A DNA stretch of 64,000 bases from Acidovorax sp. 1608163 (GCF_003669015.1 NZ_CP033069.1:3482501-3546500); one strand, 5' to 3'. Numbered from the stretch's first letter, positions 48,631 through 58,874 are shown. Numbers and translations: made by a program. Notes: a model not told the origin generated them from the sequence alone.

Positions 48631-49367
48631 TCAGAGCTTGAATTCAGCGATCAGCGGCAGGTGGTCTGACATGCGCCACCAGATGCGGCCACGCGGCACA
48701 TGCAGGCCCAGGGGCGTGAGGCCCCGCACGTAGACATGGTCCAGTTGCGCCAGCGGCAACCGCGCCGGGTAGGTGTAGGCGCGGGGGCATCGAACTCGTG
48801 CAGCCCGTACCCCGCCAGGATGCGCTTGAGCTGGGGGCCCCAGTCGTTGAAGTCTCCCGCCACCACCACGGGTTCGCTGCGGGGAACCTCGCGCTCAATG
48901 AACTGCTGCAGCCGCTCGACCTGCCGCACGCGGCTGCCGGGAATCAGCCCCAGGTGCACCACGATGGCATGCAGCGGCCGCCCCTGCACCTGCACCTGCA
49001 CATGCAGCAGCCCGCGCTGCTCAAAGCGGTGGTCAGAGATGTCTTCATGCTGGTGGCCCACCACGGGCCAGCGCGTCAGCAGCGCGTTGCCGTGCTCGCC
49101 ATGCTTGGTCACGGCATTGGTGCGGTACACGGCCTCATAGCCCTCGGGGGCCAGAAAGTCGGCCTGCGGCAGCTCGGGCCAGTGGTGAAAGTAGGCCTGC
49201 TCGCGCCGGTGCAGCTTGCGCACTTCCTGCAGGCAGACCAGGTCGGCGTCCAGTTGCTCCACGGCCAGACCGAGGTTGTGGATCTCCAGCCGTCGCGCGG
49301 GCCCCAGGCCTTGCACGCCTTTGTGGATGTTGTACGTGGCTACGCGCAAGATGTCGGTGTGATCCAT
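48631..49367 (-). pseudogene. Endonuclease/exonuclease/phosphatase family gene with a frameshift
   Basis: From the ATG at 49367 the frame encodes an EEP-family protein (VATYNIHKGVQG, LVCLQEVRKL, VVHLGLIPGSR, VVVAGDFNDWG) up to about 48790. There the frame shifts at a G5 tract (48783-48787). Adding one base restores about 50 further codons ending at 48631, including the catalytic SDH in MSDHLPLIAEF. The uncorrected frame instead ends at 48651 in an unrelated Cys/Arg-rich tail. This may be a real inactivating indel or a sequencing error. EEP proteins next to clsB are common in proteobacteria. Confidence 0.85.
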
Positions 49368-49608
49368 GGCGCTGATTGTGTCGCAACGGCGCCGCGCAGA
49401 GCGCATCAACGGGCTTTCCCGCATCCGCAAAGCCACCAAAGTGGGCATACACTAGCCGCAATTCACCCACAGGCCGTGTGCTTAAACACAACCCAGTGGC
49501 TGCGCCACGAGCAAGCGGCGGAAACAAAGCCTTTGGCTCGTGCCGTTCGCAGTGGCAGAGGTGAACGCGCGATTTCAGCGGACCGTTATTTGCGAGACAG
49601 CACCCCCG

Positions 49609-51384
49609 ATGGCCACAGGCAAAGATCAGGACCCTCAGGACAGCCAGGCACTGGTGATTGACAGCAATGCCACGTCACGCAGCATCCTGGTGGCCCAGCT
49701 GCGCGAATACGGGGTGAGCAAGATCGTGCAGTGCAGCCGCGTGCGCGATGCCCGCAACCGGCTGGAGCACACCGTATTTGACTACGTGCTGTGCGAGCAG
49801 TACTTCACCGAATCCAACCACTCGGGCCAGACCCTGCTGGACGATCTGCGCCGCGCGCAGTTGCTGCCGTTCTCCACCGTGTTTTTCATGGTGACGGCCG
49901 AAGCGTCCTACGCCGCCGTGGCCGAGGCGGCCGAGTCCGCACTGGACGGCTACCTGCTCAAGCCCTTCACGCCCAGCGCCCTGTTTGAACGCATGAGCCT
50001 GGCGCGGCTGCGCAAAGTCCACCTCAAGCCCATCTTCGACGCCATTGAGCAAGACGACTTCAAGCTGGCCGCCAGCCTGTGCGCAGAGCGCTTTGAGGCG
50101 CGCCAGCCGTATTGGCTGTATGCCGCGCGCATCGGCACCGAGCTGCTGCTGCGCCTGGGCCGCCACGCCGAGGCCCGCACCCTGTTCGAAGCCGTGATTG
50201 CAGCGCGTGCCCTGCCCTGGGCCAAGCTGGGGGTGGCGCGCGCGCAGATTGAGTCAGGCCAGGCCCAGCGCGCCATCACCACTCTGCAAGGGCTGATTGG
50301 CGAAGACGCATCGTTTGCCGATGCCTACGACGTGCTAGGCCGCGCGCAGGTGGAGCTGGGGCACTTCAGCGAGGCCATCGAAACCTACCGCGTTGCCAGC
50401 GAACTGACCCCGGACTCGGTGGTGCGCCTGCAAAAGCTGGGAATGATGTCGTACTACATGGGCGAGCGGGCCACCGCCACCCGGGTGCTGTCGCGGGCGG
50501 CCATTCTGGGGCTGGATTCCAAGCTGTTTGACTGCCAGTCGCTGGTGCTGCTCACGTTCGCCTACTTTGCCGACAACGACCGCAAGGGCATTGAGCGCTG
50601 CATGGCGGACTTTGCGCGCCTGCTCGAGCGCCACGAAAACACCAACAGCCCGCGCATCCTGCGGTTTGTCGAAATTTCCCGCACCCTGCAGCTCATCCAG
50701 CAGCGCCAGTTCTCCCAGGCCGTGGCCTCGGTCAAGCAGATGGCGCTGGAAATCATGGAGAGCAGTTTCGACTTTGAAGCGGCCTGCAACCTGGGCAGCC
50801 TGCTGGCCGTGCTGGCCACCACGTCGATTGAGCTGGACGAGGGACCGATGTGGGTGAATGCCATTGGCATGCGCTACGCCAACACACGGGGTCTCTGCGA
50901 GTTGATGGCCAATGCCTGCAACCTGTACCCCCCTTATGCAGACAGCGTGCGCGAGTGCCTGCAGCACATCAACAAAAGGGCCGAAAAGGCCATGGCCCGC
51001 AGCCTGTCCGGCGATGCCGCAGGCGCTGTGCGCAATCTGATCCGGCACGGAGGCGAGACACTCAACTCCAAACTGGTGGACATGTCGCAGCAGGTGCTGC
51101 TGCGACACCGCGAGCGCATTGAAGAAAGCGACGAGCTTCAGCAGGAGATTGACGCATTGCGTGCCCGCTGCGGCACGGCCCCAACGCGCGCGGTGCTGGG
51201 GCAAGACAGCGAACGGCACCCAGGCGGCGTGGTCATCCGCACACGCTCATCGTCGGGCGATGCCGAAGGGGCGGCGCGGCCACGCACAGACAGCATGCCC
51301 TCCGCCCAGGCCCCGGCGGAAGACCCCGCAGCGCAGTGGAGCGAGGCGGACCCGTTGGACAAGCTCAGGCTGCGCCCCGGTTGA
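49609..51384 (+). CDS. Receiver-TPR protein with degenerate receiver domain
   Basis: 591 aa from the ATG at 49609 (the frame is open from a GTG at 49540). Residues ~13-130 are a CheY-like receiver: LVIDSN (Asp18, but Ser where the second acidic residue should be), TAEAS with Thr96, and LLKPF with Lys118. The phospho-acceptor position is Glu63 (DYVLCE), so it cannot be phosphorylated in the normal way. Residues ~140-480 are TPR repeats and the C-terminus is disordered. It is divergent from the EEP gene and convergent with nudB. Likely a scaffold or adaptor with a locked receiver. Confidence 0.88.
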   Translation: MATGKDQDPQDSQALVIDSNATSRSILVAQLREYGVSKIVQCSRVRDARNRLEHTVFDYVLCEQYFTESNHSGQTLLDDLRRAQLLPFSTVFFMVTAEASYAAVAEAAESALDGYLLKPFTPSALFERMSLARLRKVHLKPIFDAIEQDDFKLAASLCAERFEARQPYWLYAARIGTELLLRLGRHAEARTLFEAVIAARALPWAKLGVARAQIESGQAQRAITTLQGLIGEDASFADAYDVLGRAQVELGHFSEAIETYRVASELTPDSVVRLQKLGMMSYYMGERATATRVLSRAAILGLDSKLFDCQSLVLLTFAYFADNDRKGIERCMADFARLLERHENTNSPRILRFVEISRTLQLIQQRQFSQAVASVKQMALEIMESSFDFEAACNLGSLLAVLATTSIELDEGPMWVNAIGMRYANTRGLCELMANACNLYPPYADSVRECLQHINKRAEKAMARSLSGDAAGAVRNLIRHGGETLNSKLVDMSQQVLLRHRERIEESDELQQEIDALRARCGTAPTRAVLGQDSERHPGGVVIRTRSSSGDAEGAARPRTDSMPSAQAPAEDPAAQWSEADPLDKLRLRPG

Positions 51385-51401
51385 AGCGGAGCCAGGCCGT
51401 G

Positions 51402-51929
51402 TCACCGCACCTGGGCTGCGAAGCGCGGCAGCCACAGGCAAGCCTCCGCGTTGGAGGCTGAAAAACACAAGTCGGCAGCCTCCAGCCAAGGCAGCCACTG
51501 CCAGCGCACATGTTCACGCGGGTTGAGCCGCACCGGCGTTCCGACCGGCACACACAGGCCAAAGACCCGCTCGCGGTTGCGCTGCACCCCAGGCGCATAG
51601 CGGTGCAACCACTGGGGCCAGATGTCGTAGTGGTTTTCCAGCTGCCAGTCGGTCAATCTGCAACCGGGCGCGCCGACGTCCATGCCGGTTTCTTCGTGCA
51701 CCTCGCGCGCTGCCGTCTCGTGCCACGGCTCGTCCCAACGGTCTTTGCTGCCGGTGACCGACTGCCAGTGCTCCACACCCACCTCGGTGCCCGTGCGCTG
51801 GACCATCAACACGTCCAGCATGGGGGTGTAGATCACCACCAAGACCGATTCAGGGATCTTGAACGAATCCTGGGCGGGCATGGCGGCCATCGGGGCAGGC
51901 AGTTCTGTACAAACCGTTGGGGCCAGCAT
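51402..51929 (-). CDS. nudB: Dihydroneopterin triphosphate diphosphatase (NudB-type Nudix)
   Basis: 175 aa. The Nudix box GSKDRWDEPW...REVHEETG is complete; IPESVLVVIYTP near the N-terminus and NREHV-like C-terminal blocks fit NudB, which removes pyrophosphate from dihydroneopterin triphosphate, the product of FolE. The start at 51929 overlaps the upstream stop by 1 nt (TGATG); internal Met14 or Met17 are possible starts closer to the family consensus. folE lies about 4.2 kb away on the same strand. Confidence 0.88.
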   Translation of the reverse strand: MLAPTVCTELPAPMAAMPAQDSFKIPESVLVVIYTPMLDVLMVQRTGTEVGVEHWQSVTGSKDRWDEPWHETAAREVHEETGMDVGAPGCRLTDWQLENHYDIWPQWLHRYAPGVQRNRERVFGLCVPVGTPVRLNPREHVRWQWLPWLEAADLCFSASNAEACLWLPRFAAQVR

Positions 51930-52750
51930 CAGCGCTGGTTCTTCACCGCCACGGGGGGCGGCAACTCCTTGGCCTGCAGCAAACGCACCTGGGCCACCAG
52001 CTTGTTGTGCGAGTCCAGGAAGGCTGCGACAATCACCTTGCCTTCGTTGGTGTTGCTCCAGCCCGCACCCGCCCCACCGCCCAGGCGGCCAAACAGAACA
52101 CCGGCGGCGCCCAGGTCCGTGGTGCGGGCCGAGCCCGTGGCGGCAGCGACTTGTTCAGTGGTTTCGTTGTCGGTCAGCAGCAGCGCCGTTTGCGCCTCCT
52201 TGAGCTTGACCTGCTCTGCCAGCCCGATCAGCCCGGCAATGTCGCGCAGCACCGGAATCATGGCGATCACCCCCGCAATGCTGCGGCCCGCATCCTGCTC
52301 ACTGAACGTCAGGCTGGGGATGAGGGTGTACTGGGCCTCGTAACCGCGCCCTTTGGCCACGGTGGACTTTTGCCGCAGGATGCCCGCGTCTTTCAACTCT
52401 TGCTCCTGCACCGTGCCGCGCAGGCCCGCCGAACGGTCCACCACCCGAAAGCAGCCGCTTTGCTGGGCGATCAGCCGAATCAGGGGCACAGGCGACGCGG
52501 GCAGGTGGTAGCTGCTGGAGACGGTGTAGCCGTTCGGGTTCTCTGCCAGGGCCAGCGTCGCCACCGGGGCATCGCACTGCGTGAGCGACTTGTCTGCCCC
52601 CTTGGCGCCGGCAGGGCCTGCAGACCCTGAAACCACCGAGCCGCCCTCGCCCAGCTCGGTTTTCTTCTCACCACAGCCGGCCAGAGCCAGGGCTGCGGCC
52701 AACACCACCAGACGGACACCCACACGGCGGCACAGCACGTTTTTTTTCAT
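51929..52750 (-). CDS. CsgG/HfaB-like lipoprotein
   Basis: 273 aa. Signal peptide with lipobox ALAGC; AGGGAG ribosome-binding site. The mature part has the CsgG pattern: a conserved IAQQSGCFRVVDR, YEAQYTLIPSLTFSEQDAG, and a terminal GVLFGRLGGGAGAGW. CsgG proteins form outer-membrane secretion channels for curli; related lipoproteins have other roles. No curli genes lie nearby, so the function is open. Its stop overlaps the nudB start. Confidence 0.8.
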   Translation of the reverse strand: MKKNVLCRRVGVRLVVLAAALALAGCGEKKTELGEGGSVVSGSAGPAGAKGADKSLTQCDAPVATLALAENPNGYTVSSSYHLPASPVPLIRLIAQQSGCFRVVDRSAGLRGTVQEQELKDAGILRQKSTVAKGRGYEAQYTLIPSLTFSEQDAGRSIAGVIAMIPVLRDIAGLIGLAEQVKLKEAQTALLLTDNETTEQVAAATGSARTTDLGAAGVLFGRLGGGAGAGWSNTNEGKVIVAAFLDSHNKLVAQVRLLQAKELPPPVAVKNQR

Positions 52751-52785
52751 CTCTTACTCCCTGAATCGAAAAGGTAGGCTCCAAC

Positions 52786-52819
52786 GAAAAAGCGGCCCAG
52801 ACCAACGCCTGTGCCGCTT
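52786..52819 (-). terminator. Intrinsic terminator of aspS
   Basis: On the minus strand AAGCGGC and GCCGCTT form a 7-bp stem with a long loop, followed by five T. It lies between the aspS stop and the CsgG-like gene. Confidence 0.65.
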
Positions 52820-52862
52820 GGGTTCCTGCTACTGCATGCAACAGGCCTTGGTTTGTGTCCTA

Positions 52863-54677
52863 TCAGCTGGCTTTGGCAGCATCCAGGTTGCGCAGGCGAA
52901 TGTGCAGCTCGCGCAGTTGCTTCTCGTCCACAGGCGAAGGGGCCTGGGTCAGCAGGTCCTGGGCACGCTGTGTCTTCGGGAAGGCAATCACGTCACGGAT
53001 GGACTCGGCACCGGTCATCAACGTGATCAGGCGGTCCAGGCCAAATGCCAGGCCCCCGTGTGGAGGAGCGCCGTACTGCAGCGCGTCCAGCAGGTAGCCA
53101 AACTTGGCGCGCTGGTCTTCTGGACCGATGTTGAGCGCCGCAAACACCTTGGCCTGCACATCCGCACGGTGGATACGCACCGAACCACCGCCCAGCTCCC
53201 AGCCGTTGAGCACCATGTCGTAGGCCTTGGCAATGCACTTGCCTGGATCGGTGTCCATCAGGTCCTCGTGGCCATCCTTGGGGCTGGTGAAGGGGTGGTG
53301 CACGGCTGTCCAGCGGTTTTCTTCCTCGTCATGTTCAAACATCGGGAAGTCCACCACCCACAGCGGCGCCCAGCGGTTTTCGAACAGGCCATTCTTCTTG
53401 CCGAATTCGCTGTGGCCGATCTTGATGCGCAGCGCGCCAATGGCGTCGTTGACGATCTTTTCCTTGTCGGCACCGAAGAACAGCAAGTCACCGTCTTGTG
53501 CGCCCGAGCGCTTGAGCACTTCGGCCAGCGCAGCGTCGTGGATGTTCTTGACGATGGGCGACTGCAGGCCGTCGCGCCCCTTGGCCAGCTCATTGACGCG
53601 GATGTAGGCCAAGCCCTTGGCACCGTAGATCTTGACGAATTCGGTGTAGGCATCGATCTCACCACGGCTGATGCCGCCGCCTTCGACCGAGCCACCGGGC
53701 ACGCGCAGGGCCACCACACGGCCGCCCTTCATGTTGGCGGCCCCCGAGAACACCTTGAAGTCCACGTCCTTCATCACGTCGGTCAGCTCGGTGAATTCGA
53801 GCTTCACGCGCAGGTCGGGCTTGTCCGAGCCAAAGCGGTAGGCCGCGTCCTGGTACGTCATGATCGGGAACTCGCCCAGGTCCACGCCCAACTGGGTCTG
53901 GAACACCTCGGTGATCATGCGCTGGAAGATGGCGCGGATTTCTTCTTCGTTCAGGAACGAGGTCTCGCAGTCGATCTGGGTGAACTCGGGCTGGCGATCG
54001 GCACGCAGGTCTTCGTCGCGGAAGCACTTGGTGATCTGGTAGTAGCGGTCATAGCCCGCCACCATCAGCATCTGCTTGTACAGCTGGGGCGACTGGGGCA
54101 GCGCGAAGAACTGGCCATCGTGCACACGGCTGGGCACCAGATAGTCGCGTGCGCCTTCGGGCGTGCTCTTGCCCAGCATGGGCGTTTCGATGTCGATGAA
54201 GCCTTCCTTGTCCAGGAAGTTGCGCACCTGGATCGCGGTCTTGTAACGCAGCATCATGTTGCGCTGCATGTGCGGGCGGCGCAGGTCCATCACGCGGTGC
54301 GTGAGGCGGGTGGTCTCCGACAGGTTCTCGTCGTCCATCTGGAACGGAGGTGTGACCGAAGGGTTCAGCACATTCAGCTCATGGCACAGCACTTCGATCT
54401 TGCCGCTCTTGAGACTGTCGTTGGTCGTGCCCTCCGGGCGGGCGCGCACCAGGCCCTTGACCTGCACGCAAAACTCATTGCGCACGCCTTCGGCGGTCTT
54501 GAACATCTCGGCACGGTCAGGGTCGCACACCACCTGCACGTAGCCTTCGCGGTCGCGCAGGTCAATGAAGATCACACCACCGTGGTCGCGGCGGCGGTTC
54601 ACCCAACCCGACAGGGTCACGGTTTCGCCCATCAGGGCTTCGGTCACAAGACCGCAATAGTGGGAGCGCATGGCCAT
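52863..54677 (-). CDS. aspS: Aspartyl-tRNA synthetase
   Basis: 604 aa from the ATG at 54677, with GGAAG 7 nt upstream. Class II synthetase: N-terminal OB fold ([20 protein letters not shown]), motif 2 around [14 protein letters not shown], the bacterial insertion domain, and motif 3 GLAFGLDR near the C-terminus. Position 32 is His (RRRDHGG). In studied enzymes His here marks non-discriminating AspRS, which also charges tRNA-Asn for GatCAB; E. coli has Leu. That is inference from one residue. It is followed by a terminator, and DUF502 lies upstream on the same strand. Confidence 0.96.
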   Translation of the reverse strand: MAMRSHYCGLVTEALMGETVTLSGWVNRRRDHGGVIFIDLRDREGYVQVVCDPDRAEMFKTAEGVRNEFCVQVKGLVRARPEGTTNDSLKSGKIEVLCHELNVLNPSVTPPFQMDDENLSETTRLTHRVMDLRRPHMQRNMMLRYKTAIQVRNFLDKEGFIDIETPMLGKSTPEGARDYLVPSRVHDGQFFALPQSPQLYKQMLMVAGYDRYYQITKCFRDEDLRADRQPEFTQIDCETSFLNEEEIRAIFQRMITEVFQTQLGVDLGEFPIMTYQDAAYRFGSDKPDLRVKLEFTELTDVMKDVDFKVFSGAANMKGGRVVALRVPGGSVEGGGISRGEIDAYTEFVKIYGAKGLAYIRVNELAKGRDGLQSPIVKNIHDAALAEVLKRSGAQDGDLLFFGADKEKIVNDAIGALRIKIGHSEFGKKNGLFENRWAPLWVVDFPMFEHDEEENRWTAVHHPFTSPKDGHEDLMDTDPGKCIAKAYDMVLNGWELGGGSVRIHRADVQAKVFAALNIGPEDQRAKFGYLLDALQYGAPPHGGLAFGLDRLITLMTGAESIRDVIAFPKTQRAQDLLTQAPSPVDEKQLRELHIRLRNLDAAKAS

Positions 54678-54722
54678 GGCATTACTTCCGGCGCCGCTGT
54701 GGCGCAATGAATGAAAAGAAAA

Positions 54723-55343
54723 TTATTTGAGAGGCAACTGATTGGGGTCGGCTGGCGCGACAACCCCCATCGAGACGATGTACTTGAGCGCGGCATCCAC
54801 GCTCATATCGAGCTCCACACAATCGCTCTTGCGCAGCATGACGAAGTAACCGCCCGTGGGATTGGGGGTGGTGGGCACATACACGCTCACAAACTCGTCG
54901 CGCAAATAGGCTGCGACTTCACCATTGGGAGCCCCAGTGATGAACGCAATCGTCCAGACCCCTTCGCGCGGCCACTGCACGAGCACGGCGGTGCGAAAGG
55001 CGTTGCCGCTTTCTGAAAACAGGGTGTCAGAAACCTGCTTGACGCTGGAGTAAATGGAGCGCACCACCGGAATGCGGTGTACCAGGGCATCGCCCCATTG
55101 CACCAGTTTGCGTCCTGCAAAATTGCTGGCTACAGCCCCGACCACCAACAGGATCAGCAGCGTCAGCAGCACGCCAAACCCTGGGATGTGAATCCCCAGG
55201 AGTTTGTCTGGCTGCCACGCACCGGGCAGGATTTGCAGCGTCTGGTCCAGCGTGCTGACGATCCAGTTCAGCACCCACGCGGTGATGACGCCGGGCACGA
55301 TGACCAGCAATCCGGTGAACAGCCATTTGCGCAAGGCGGACAT
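54723..55343 (-). CDS. DUF502 membrane protein
   Basis: 206 aa. Two hydrophobic segments (about residues 7-30 and 55-75) followed by a soluble domain with VHRIPVVRSIYSSVKQVSDTLF and VFVPTTPNPTGGYF-type motifs (VSVYVPTTPNPTGG here). The family is widespread, membrane-bound and functionally uncharacterised. It sits between the FmdB-type gene and aspS, an arrangement typical of Burkholderiales. Confidence 0.92.
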   Translation of the reverse strand: MSALRKWLFTGLLVIVPGVITAWVLNWIVSTLDQTLQILPGAWQPDKLLGIHIPGFGVLLTLLILLVVGAVASNFAGRKLVQWGDALVHRIPVVRSIYSSVKQVSDTLFSESGNAFRTAVLVQWPREGVWTIAFITGAPNGEVAAYLRDEFVSVYVPTTPNPTGGYFVMLRKSDCVELDMSVDAALKYIVSMGVVAPADPNQLPLK

Positions 55344-55352
55344 GGCGGCCTG

Positions 55353-55676
55353 TCAGGTCGAAGAAGAGGAGCCACCGCCGCCTGCCGAAGGGGCAGGAGC
55401 AGCTGCGGGGGCAGGCGCTGGCGCGCTGGCAGCAGGCGCTGCGGCATCGGACTTGGATTCGGTCGCAGGGGCAGGGGCAGAACTGCCACCGCTGCCGCCA
55501 CGAAAATCCGTCACATACCAGCCTGATCCCTTGAGCTGAAAGCCCGCGGCAGTGACTTGTTTGGAAAAGGCTTCTGCTCCGCAAGCGGGGCAAGTGGTCA
55601 ACGGCGCGTCGGAGATTTTTTGCAGCACATCCTTGGCATGGCCGCAGGAGCCGCATTTGTAGGCGTAGATAGGCAT
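55353..55676 (-). CDS. FmdB-family zinc-ribbon protein
   Basis: 107 aa. Zinc ribbon ligands Cys8, Cys11, Cys29 and Cys32 in PIYAYKCGSCG and TTCPACG, then FQLKGSGWYVTDF, the FmdB-family pattern. The last ~45 residues are an Ala/Pro/Ser low-complexity tail ending in polySer. Role unknown; FmdB homologues are putative regulators. It starts the minus-strand run FmdB-DUF502-aspS. Confidence 0.9.
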   Translation of the reverse strand: MPIYAYKCGSCGHAKDVLQKISDAPLTTCPACGAEAFSKQVTAAGFQLKGSGWYVTDFRGGSGGSSAPAPATESKSDAAAPAASAPAPAPAAAPAPSAGGGGSSSST

Positions 55677-55757
55677 GTCAGAGCGTTGAGGGAAAGTGCA
55701 AAACCTTTAATTATAGGCGGGCGTCTCTGCGCCACAGCCCTCGCCAGGCTCTGGGCG

Positions 55758-57203
55758 TCACTCCACCCCCACCACGCGGTGGTGCCCCGCATGGCTGTTG
55801 CGAATGGCCTGGGGGCCCAACGAGCCCGCAAGCATGCCCACCAGGGCGGCCAGAACGCCTGCCAACTGGGCCGGAAACTCCTTGCCAGCGGGTGTTGCCA
55901 AGAACAGCAGCCAGGTCAGCAACCCCAGCACAATGGCAAAAATAGCCCCCTGGGTAGTGGCACGCTTCCAATACAAACCAAACACCAGGGGCACAAACGC
56001 CCCCACCAAAGGCACCTGGTAGGCGCCCGAGACCAGTTCATAGATGGGCGTGCCCTGCATGTAAATCGCATATGCCAGCACAAACAGGCTGAACACCAGT
56101 GTGGTGACGCGCATGGTCAGCAGATGCTGGCGGTCAGACGCGTGCGGGCGGAACTGGCGCCAGATGTTCTCGGTAAACGTCACGCTGGGCGCCAGCAAGG
56201 TGGCCGAGGCGGTGGATTTGAGGGCGGACAGCAAGGCGCCAAAGAACAGCACCTGCATCACAAAAGGCATCTTGGACAACACCAGCATGGGCAGCACTTT
56301 TTGCGGGTCGTCCTTGAGCAGCTCGGCGGTTTCGCCCGGCATGATGATCAACGCACTGGCCACCAGAAACATGGGCACAAAGGCAAACAGGATGTAGCAG
56401 ATGCCACCAATCACGGGGCCGCGCGTGGCGGCCTGGATGTTGTTGGCCGACATGACACGCTGGAACACGTCTTGCTGCGGAATGGAGCCAAACATCATGG
56501 TGATGGCGGCCGCAACGAAAAACGCGATGTCGTGAAACTTGGGCTCGGGCAGGAAGCGGAACAGCTCGCGGCTGGAGGCGAACTCCAGCACCTTGCCGGC
56601 GCCGCCAGCCATGTTGCCCGCAAACACGGCAATGATGGCCAAGCCCACCACCAGGATGATCATCTGGATGAAATCGGTCACCGCCACGGACCACATGCCA
56701 CCAAACAGGGTGTAGGCCAAGATGGACACCACCCCAATGACCATGCCTACCGAGATGCTGATGGCCCCGCCCGAAAGCAGGTTGAACACCAACCCCAGCG
56801 CCGTCACCTGAGCGGACACCCACCCCAGGTAGCTGAGCATGATGATCAGCGAACACACCACCTCCACCGTGCGGCCAAAGCGCTCGCGGTAGTAGTCGCT
56901 GATGGTCAGCAGGGTCATCCGGTACAGACGTCCCGCAAAAAACAGCCCCACCAAAATCAGGCAAAAGCCTGCACCAAAAGGGTCCTCGACCACATTGCCG
57001 AGCCCCCCTTCAATGAACTTGGCCGGAATGCCCAGCACGGTTTCCGACCCAAACCAGGTCGCAAACGTGGTGGTGATGATCATGTACAGCGGCAAATGTC
57101 GCCCGGCAATGGCGAAATCGGCCGCGTTCTTGACGCGCCTGGCGGCCAGCAGGCCAATGGCGATAGTGATCAGCAGATAGACGATGACCAGGGTCAACAG
57201 CAC
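55758..57203 (-). CDS. Sodium:solute symporter family protein
   Basis: 481 aa with about thirteen membrane segments. The start is a GTG at 57203 with AAGGAG 6 nt upstream. SSS-family features: RHLPLYMIITTTFATWFGSETVLG near the first helices and GSIPQQDVFQRVMSA in the middle. The family uses sodium to import sugars, amino acids, carboxylates or choline-like compounds; the substrate is not evident. A 10-bp GC hairpin (57262-57285) separates it from ubiB. Confidence 0.92.
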   Translation of the reverse strand: MLLTLVIVYLLITIAIGLLAARRVKNAADFAIAGRHLPLYMIITTTFATWFGSETVLGIPAKFIEGGLGNVVEDPFGAGFCLILVGLFFAGRLYRMTLLTISDYYRERFGRTVEVVCSLIIMLSYLGWVSAQVTALGLVFNLLSGGAISISVGMVIGVVSILAYTLFGGMWSVAVTDFIQMIILVVGLAIIAVFAGNMAGGAGKVLEFASSRELFRFLPEPKFHDIAFFVAAAITMMFGSIPQQDVFQRVMSANNIQAATRGPVIGGICYILFAFVPMFLVASALIIMPGETAELLKDDPQKVLPMLVLSKMPFVMQVLFFGALLSALKSTASATLLAPSVTFTENIWRQFRPHASDRQHLLTMRVTTLVFSLFVLAYAIYMQGTPIYELVSGAYQVPLVGAFVPLVFGLYWKRATTQGAIFAIVLGLLTWLLFLATPAGKEFPAQLAGVLAALVGMLAGSLGPQAIRNSHAGHHRVVGVE

Positions 57204-57261
57204 GGCATGCTCCTTGATGTCGCGGACGTTGGAGGAAAGAAAAACCTAAGCGAAAGTGGTG

Positions 57262-57285
57262 CCAGGGGCCCCGCAGGGCCCCTGG
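57262..57285. other. GC hairpin between ubiB and the symporter gene
   Basis: CCAGGGGCCC (57262-57271) and GGGCCCCTGG (57276-57285) pair perfectly with a 4-nt loop. No T-run follows directly, so termination is uncertain. Confidence 0.6.
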
Positions 57286-57308
57286 AATCTGCCCACGGCA
57301 AACGGGAC

Positions 57309-58874
57309 TTAAAACAACCGAATGCGCACCAGCACCTGCATGGCCAGCAAACCCAGCACAAAGCCCAAGCCCACGCTGCAGATCAGTTGCAGCAAGCGGT
57401 TGGTCCGCTTCTGGGTCTCCACCAGCTCTCGCAGGGCTGTGTGCTCTTCGGAGGGGCGGCGGCGCAAAAAGTCGTGGAGCAGCCTGGGCAGCTCGGGCAG
57501 CAGCTTGGCGTAATGCGGGGCCTCGGCACGCATATCGCGCCACAGCCTCTGCGGCCCCATTTGCTCCAGCATCCACTTTTCCAGGAAGGGCTTGGCCGTG
57601 CTCCACAGGTCCAGCTCAGGGTCCAGCTGGCGGCCCAGGCCTTCGATGTTGAGCAGGGTTTTTTGCAGCAGCACCAGTTGGGGCTGGATTTCAACATGAA
57701 ACCGGCGCGAGGTCTGGAACAGGCGCATCAGCACCATGCCCAGCGAAATCTCTTTGAGCGGGCGGTCAAAATACGGCTCGCACACCGCCCGAATGGCGGA
57801 TTCGAGATCGTTGGCCCGTGTCTCGGGCGGCACCCAGCCGCTTTCAATGTGCAGCTCGGCCACGCGTTTGTAGTCGCGGCGGAAAAACGCCACAAAATTC
57901 TGCGCCAGGTATTCCTTGTCCACCTCGGTGAGCGTGCCCACAATGCCGAAGTCCAGCGAGATGTAGCGCCCAAAGGTTTCAGGCTCCAGGCTGACCTGGA
58001 TGTTGCCTGGGTGCATGTCGGCGTGGAAGAACCCATCGCGGAACACCTGGGTGAAGAAGATGGTGACGCCATCGCGCGCCAGCTTGGGAATGTCCACCCC
58101 CGCGTCGCGCAAGCGATCCACCTGGCTGATGGGCACGCCCTTCATGCGCTGCATGACCATCACTTCAGGGTGGCAGAAGTCCCAGAAAATCTCAGGGATC
58201 AGCACCAGATCCAGCCCCTGCATGTTGCGCCGCAGCTGCGCGGCGTTGGCCGCCTCGCGCACCAGGTCCAGCTCATCGTGCAGGTAGTTGTCAAACTCGG
58301 CCACCACCTCGCGTGGCTTGAGGCGCTTGCCATCGGCCGACAGGCTCTCGACCCAGCCCGCCATCATCCGCATGAGGCTCAGGTCTTTTTCAATCACAGG
58401 CAGCATGCCAGGGCGCAGCACCTTGACGGCCACCTCGCGCTGCACGCCATCGCGGTCAATCAGCGTGGCAAAGTGCACCTGCGCAATCGATGCGCTGGCC
58501 ACAGGCACACGCTCGAACGAGGTGAACACGGTATCGACCGGTTTGCGAAAAGCGCGCTCGATGGTGGCAATGGCCACGTTGGGGTCAAACGGCGGCACCC
58601 GGTCTTGCAGCAATGCCAGTTCGTCGGCAATGTCGGGCGGCAACAGGTCACGCCGGGTGGAGAGCACCTGGCCAAACTTGACGAAGATGGGGCCCAGTTG
58701 CTCCAGCGCCTCGCGCAGGCGCTGGCCTCGCGGCGCGTCCAGCTTGCGCCCAAACGACAGCATGCGCGACAACCAGCGCAAACCGGGCTTTTGAAAGCTG
58801 TCCAGAACCAAACCGTCCAGACCGTACCGGAACACCACCCACAAGATGGTGCAGCCGCGCAAAAAACGCTTCAT
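57309..58874 (-). CDS. ubiB: UbiB-family atypical kinase for ubiquinone biosynthesis
   Basis: 521 aa from the ATG at 58874. ABC1/COQ8 motifs: the KxGQ block [33 protein letters not shown] and LDFG. Two membrane helices end the protein ([18 protein letters not shown] and the next). UbiB is an ATPase that supports ubiquinone synthesis in the membrane. It overlaps ubiJ by 4 bp (ATGA). Confidence 0.95.
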   Translation of the reverse strand: MKRFLRGCTILWVVFRYGLDGLVLDSFQKPGLRWLSRMLSFGRKLDAPRGQRLREALEQLGPIFVKFGQVLSTRRDLLPPDIADELALLQDRVPPFDPNVAIATIERAFRKPVDTVFTSFERVPVASASIAQVHFATLIDRDGVQREVAVKVLRPGMLPVIEKDLSLMRMMAGWVESLSADGKRLKPREVVAEFDNYLHDELDLVREAANAAQLRRNMQGLDLVLIPEIFWDFCHPEVMVMQRMKGVPISQVDRLRDAGVDIPKLARDGVTIFFTQVFRDGFFHADMHPGNIQVSLEPETFGRYISLDFGIVGTLTEVDKEYLAQNFVAFFRRDYKRVAELHIESGWVPPETRANDLESAIRAVCEPYFDRPLKEISLGMVLMRLFQTSRRFHVEIQPQLVLLQKTLLNIEGLGRQLDPELDLWSTAKPFLEKWMLEQMGPQRLWRDMRAEAPHYAKLLPELPRLLHDFLRRRPSEEHTALRELVETQKRTNRLLQLICSVGLGFVLGLLAMQVLVRIRLF

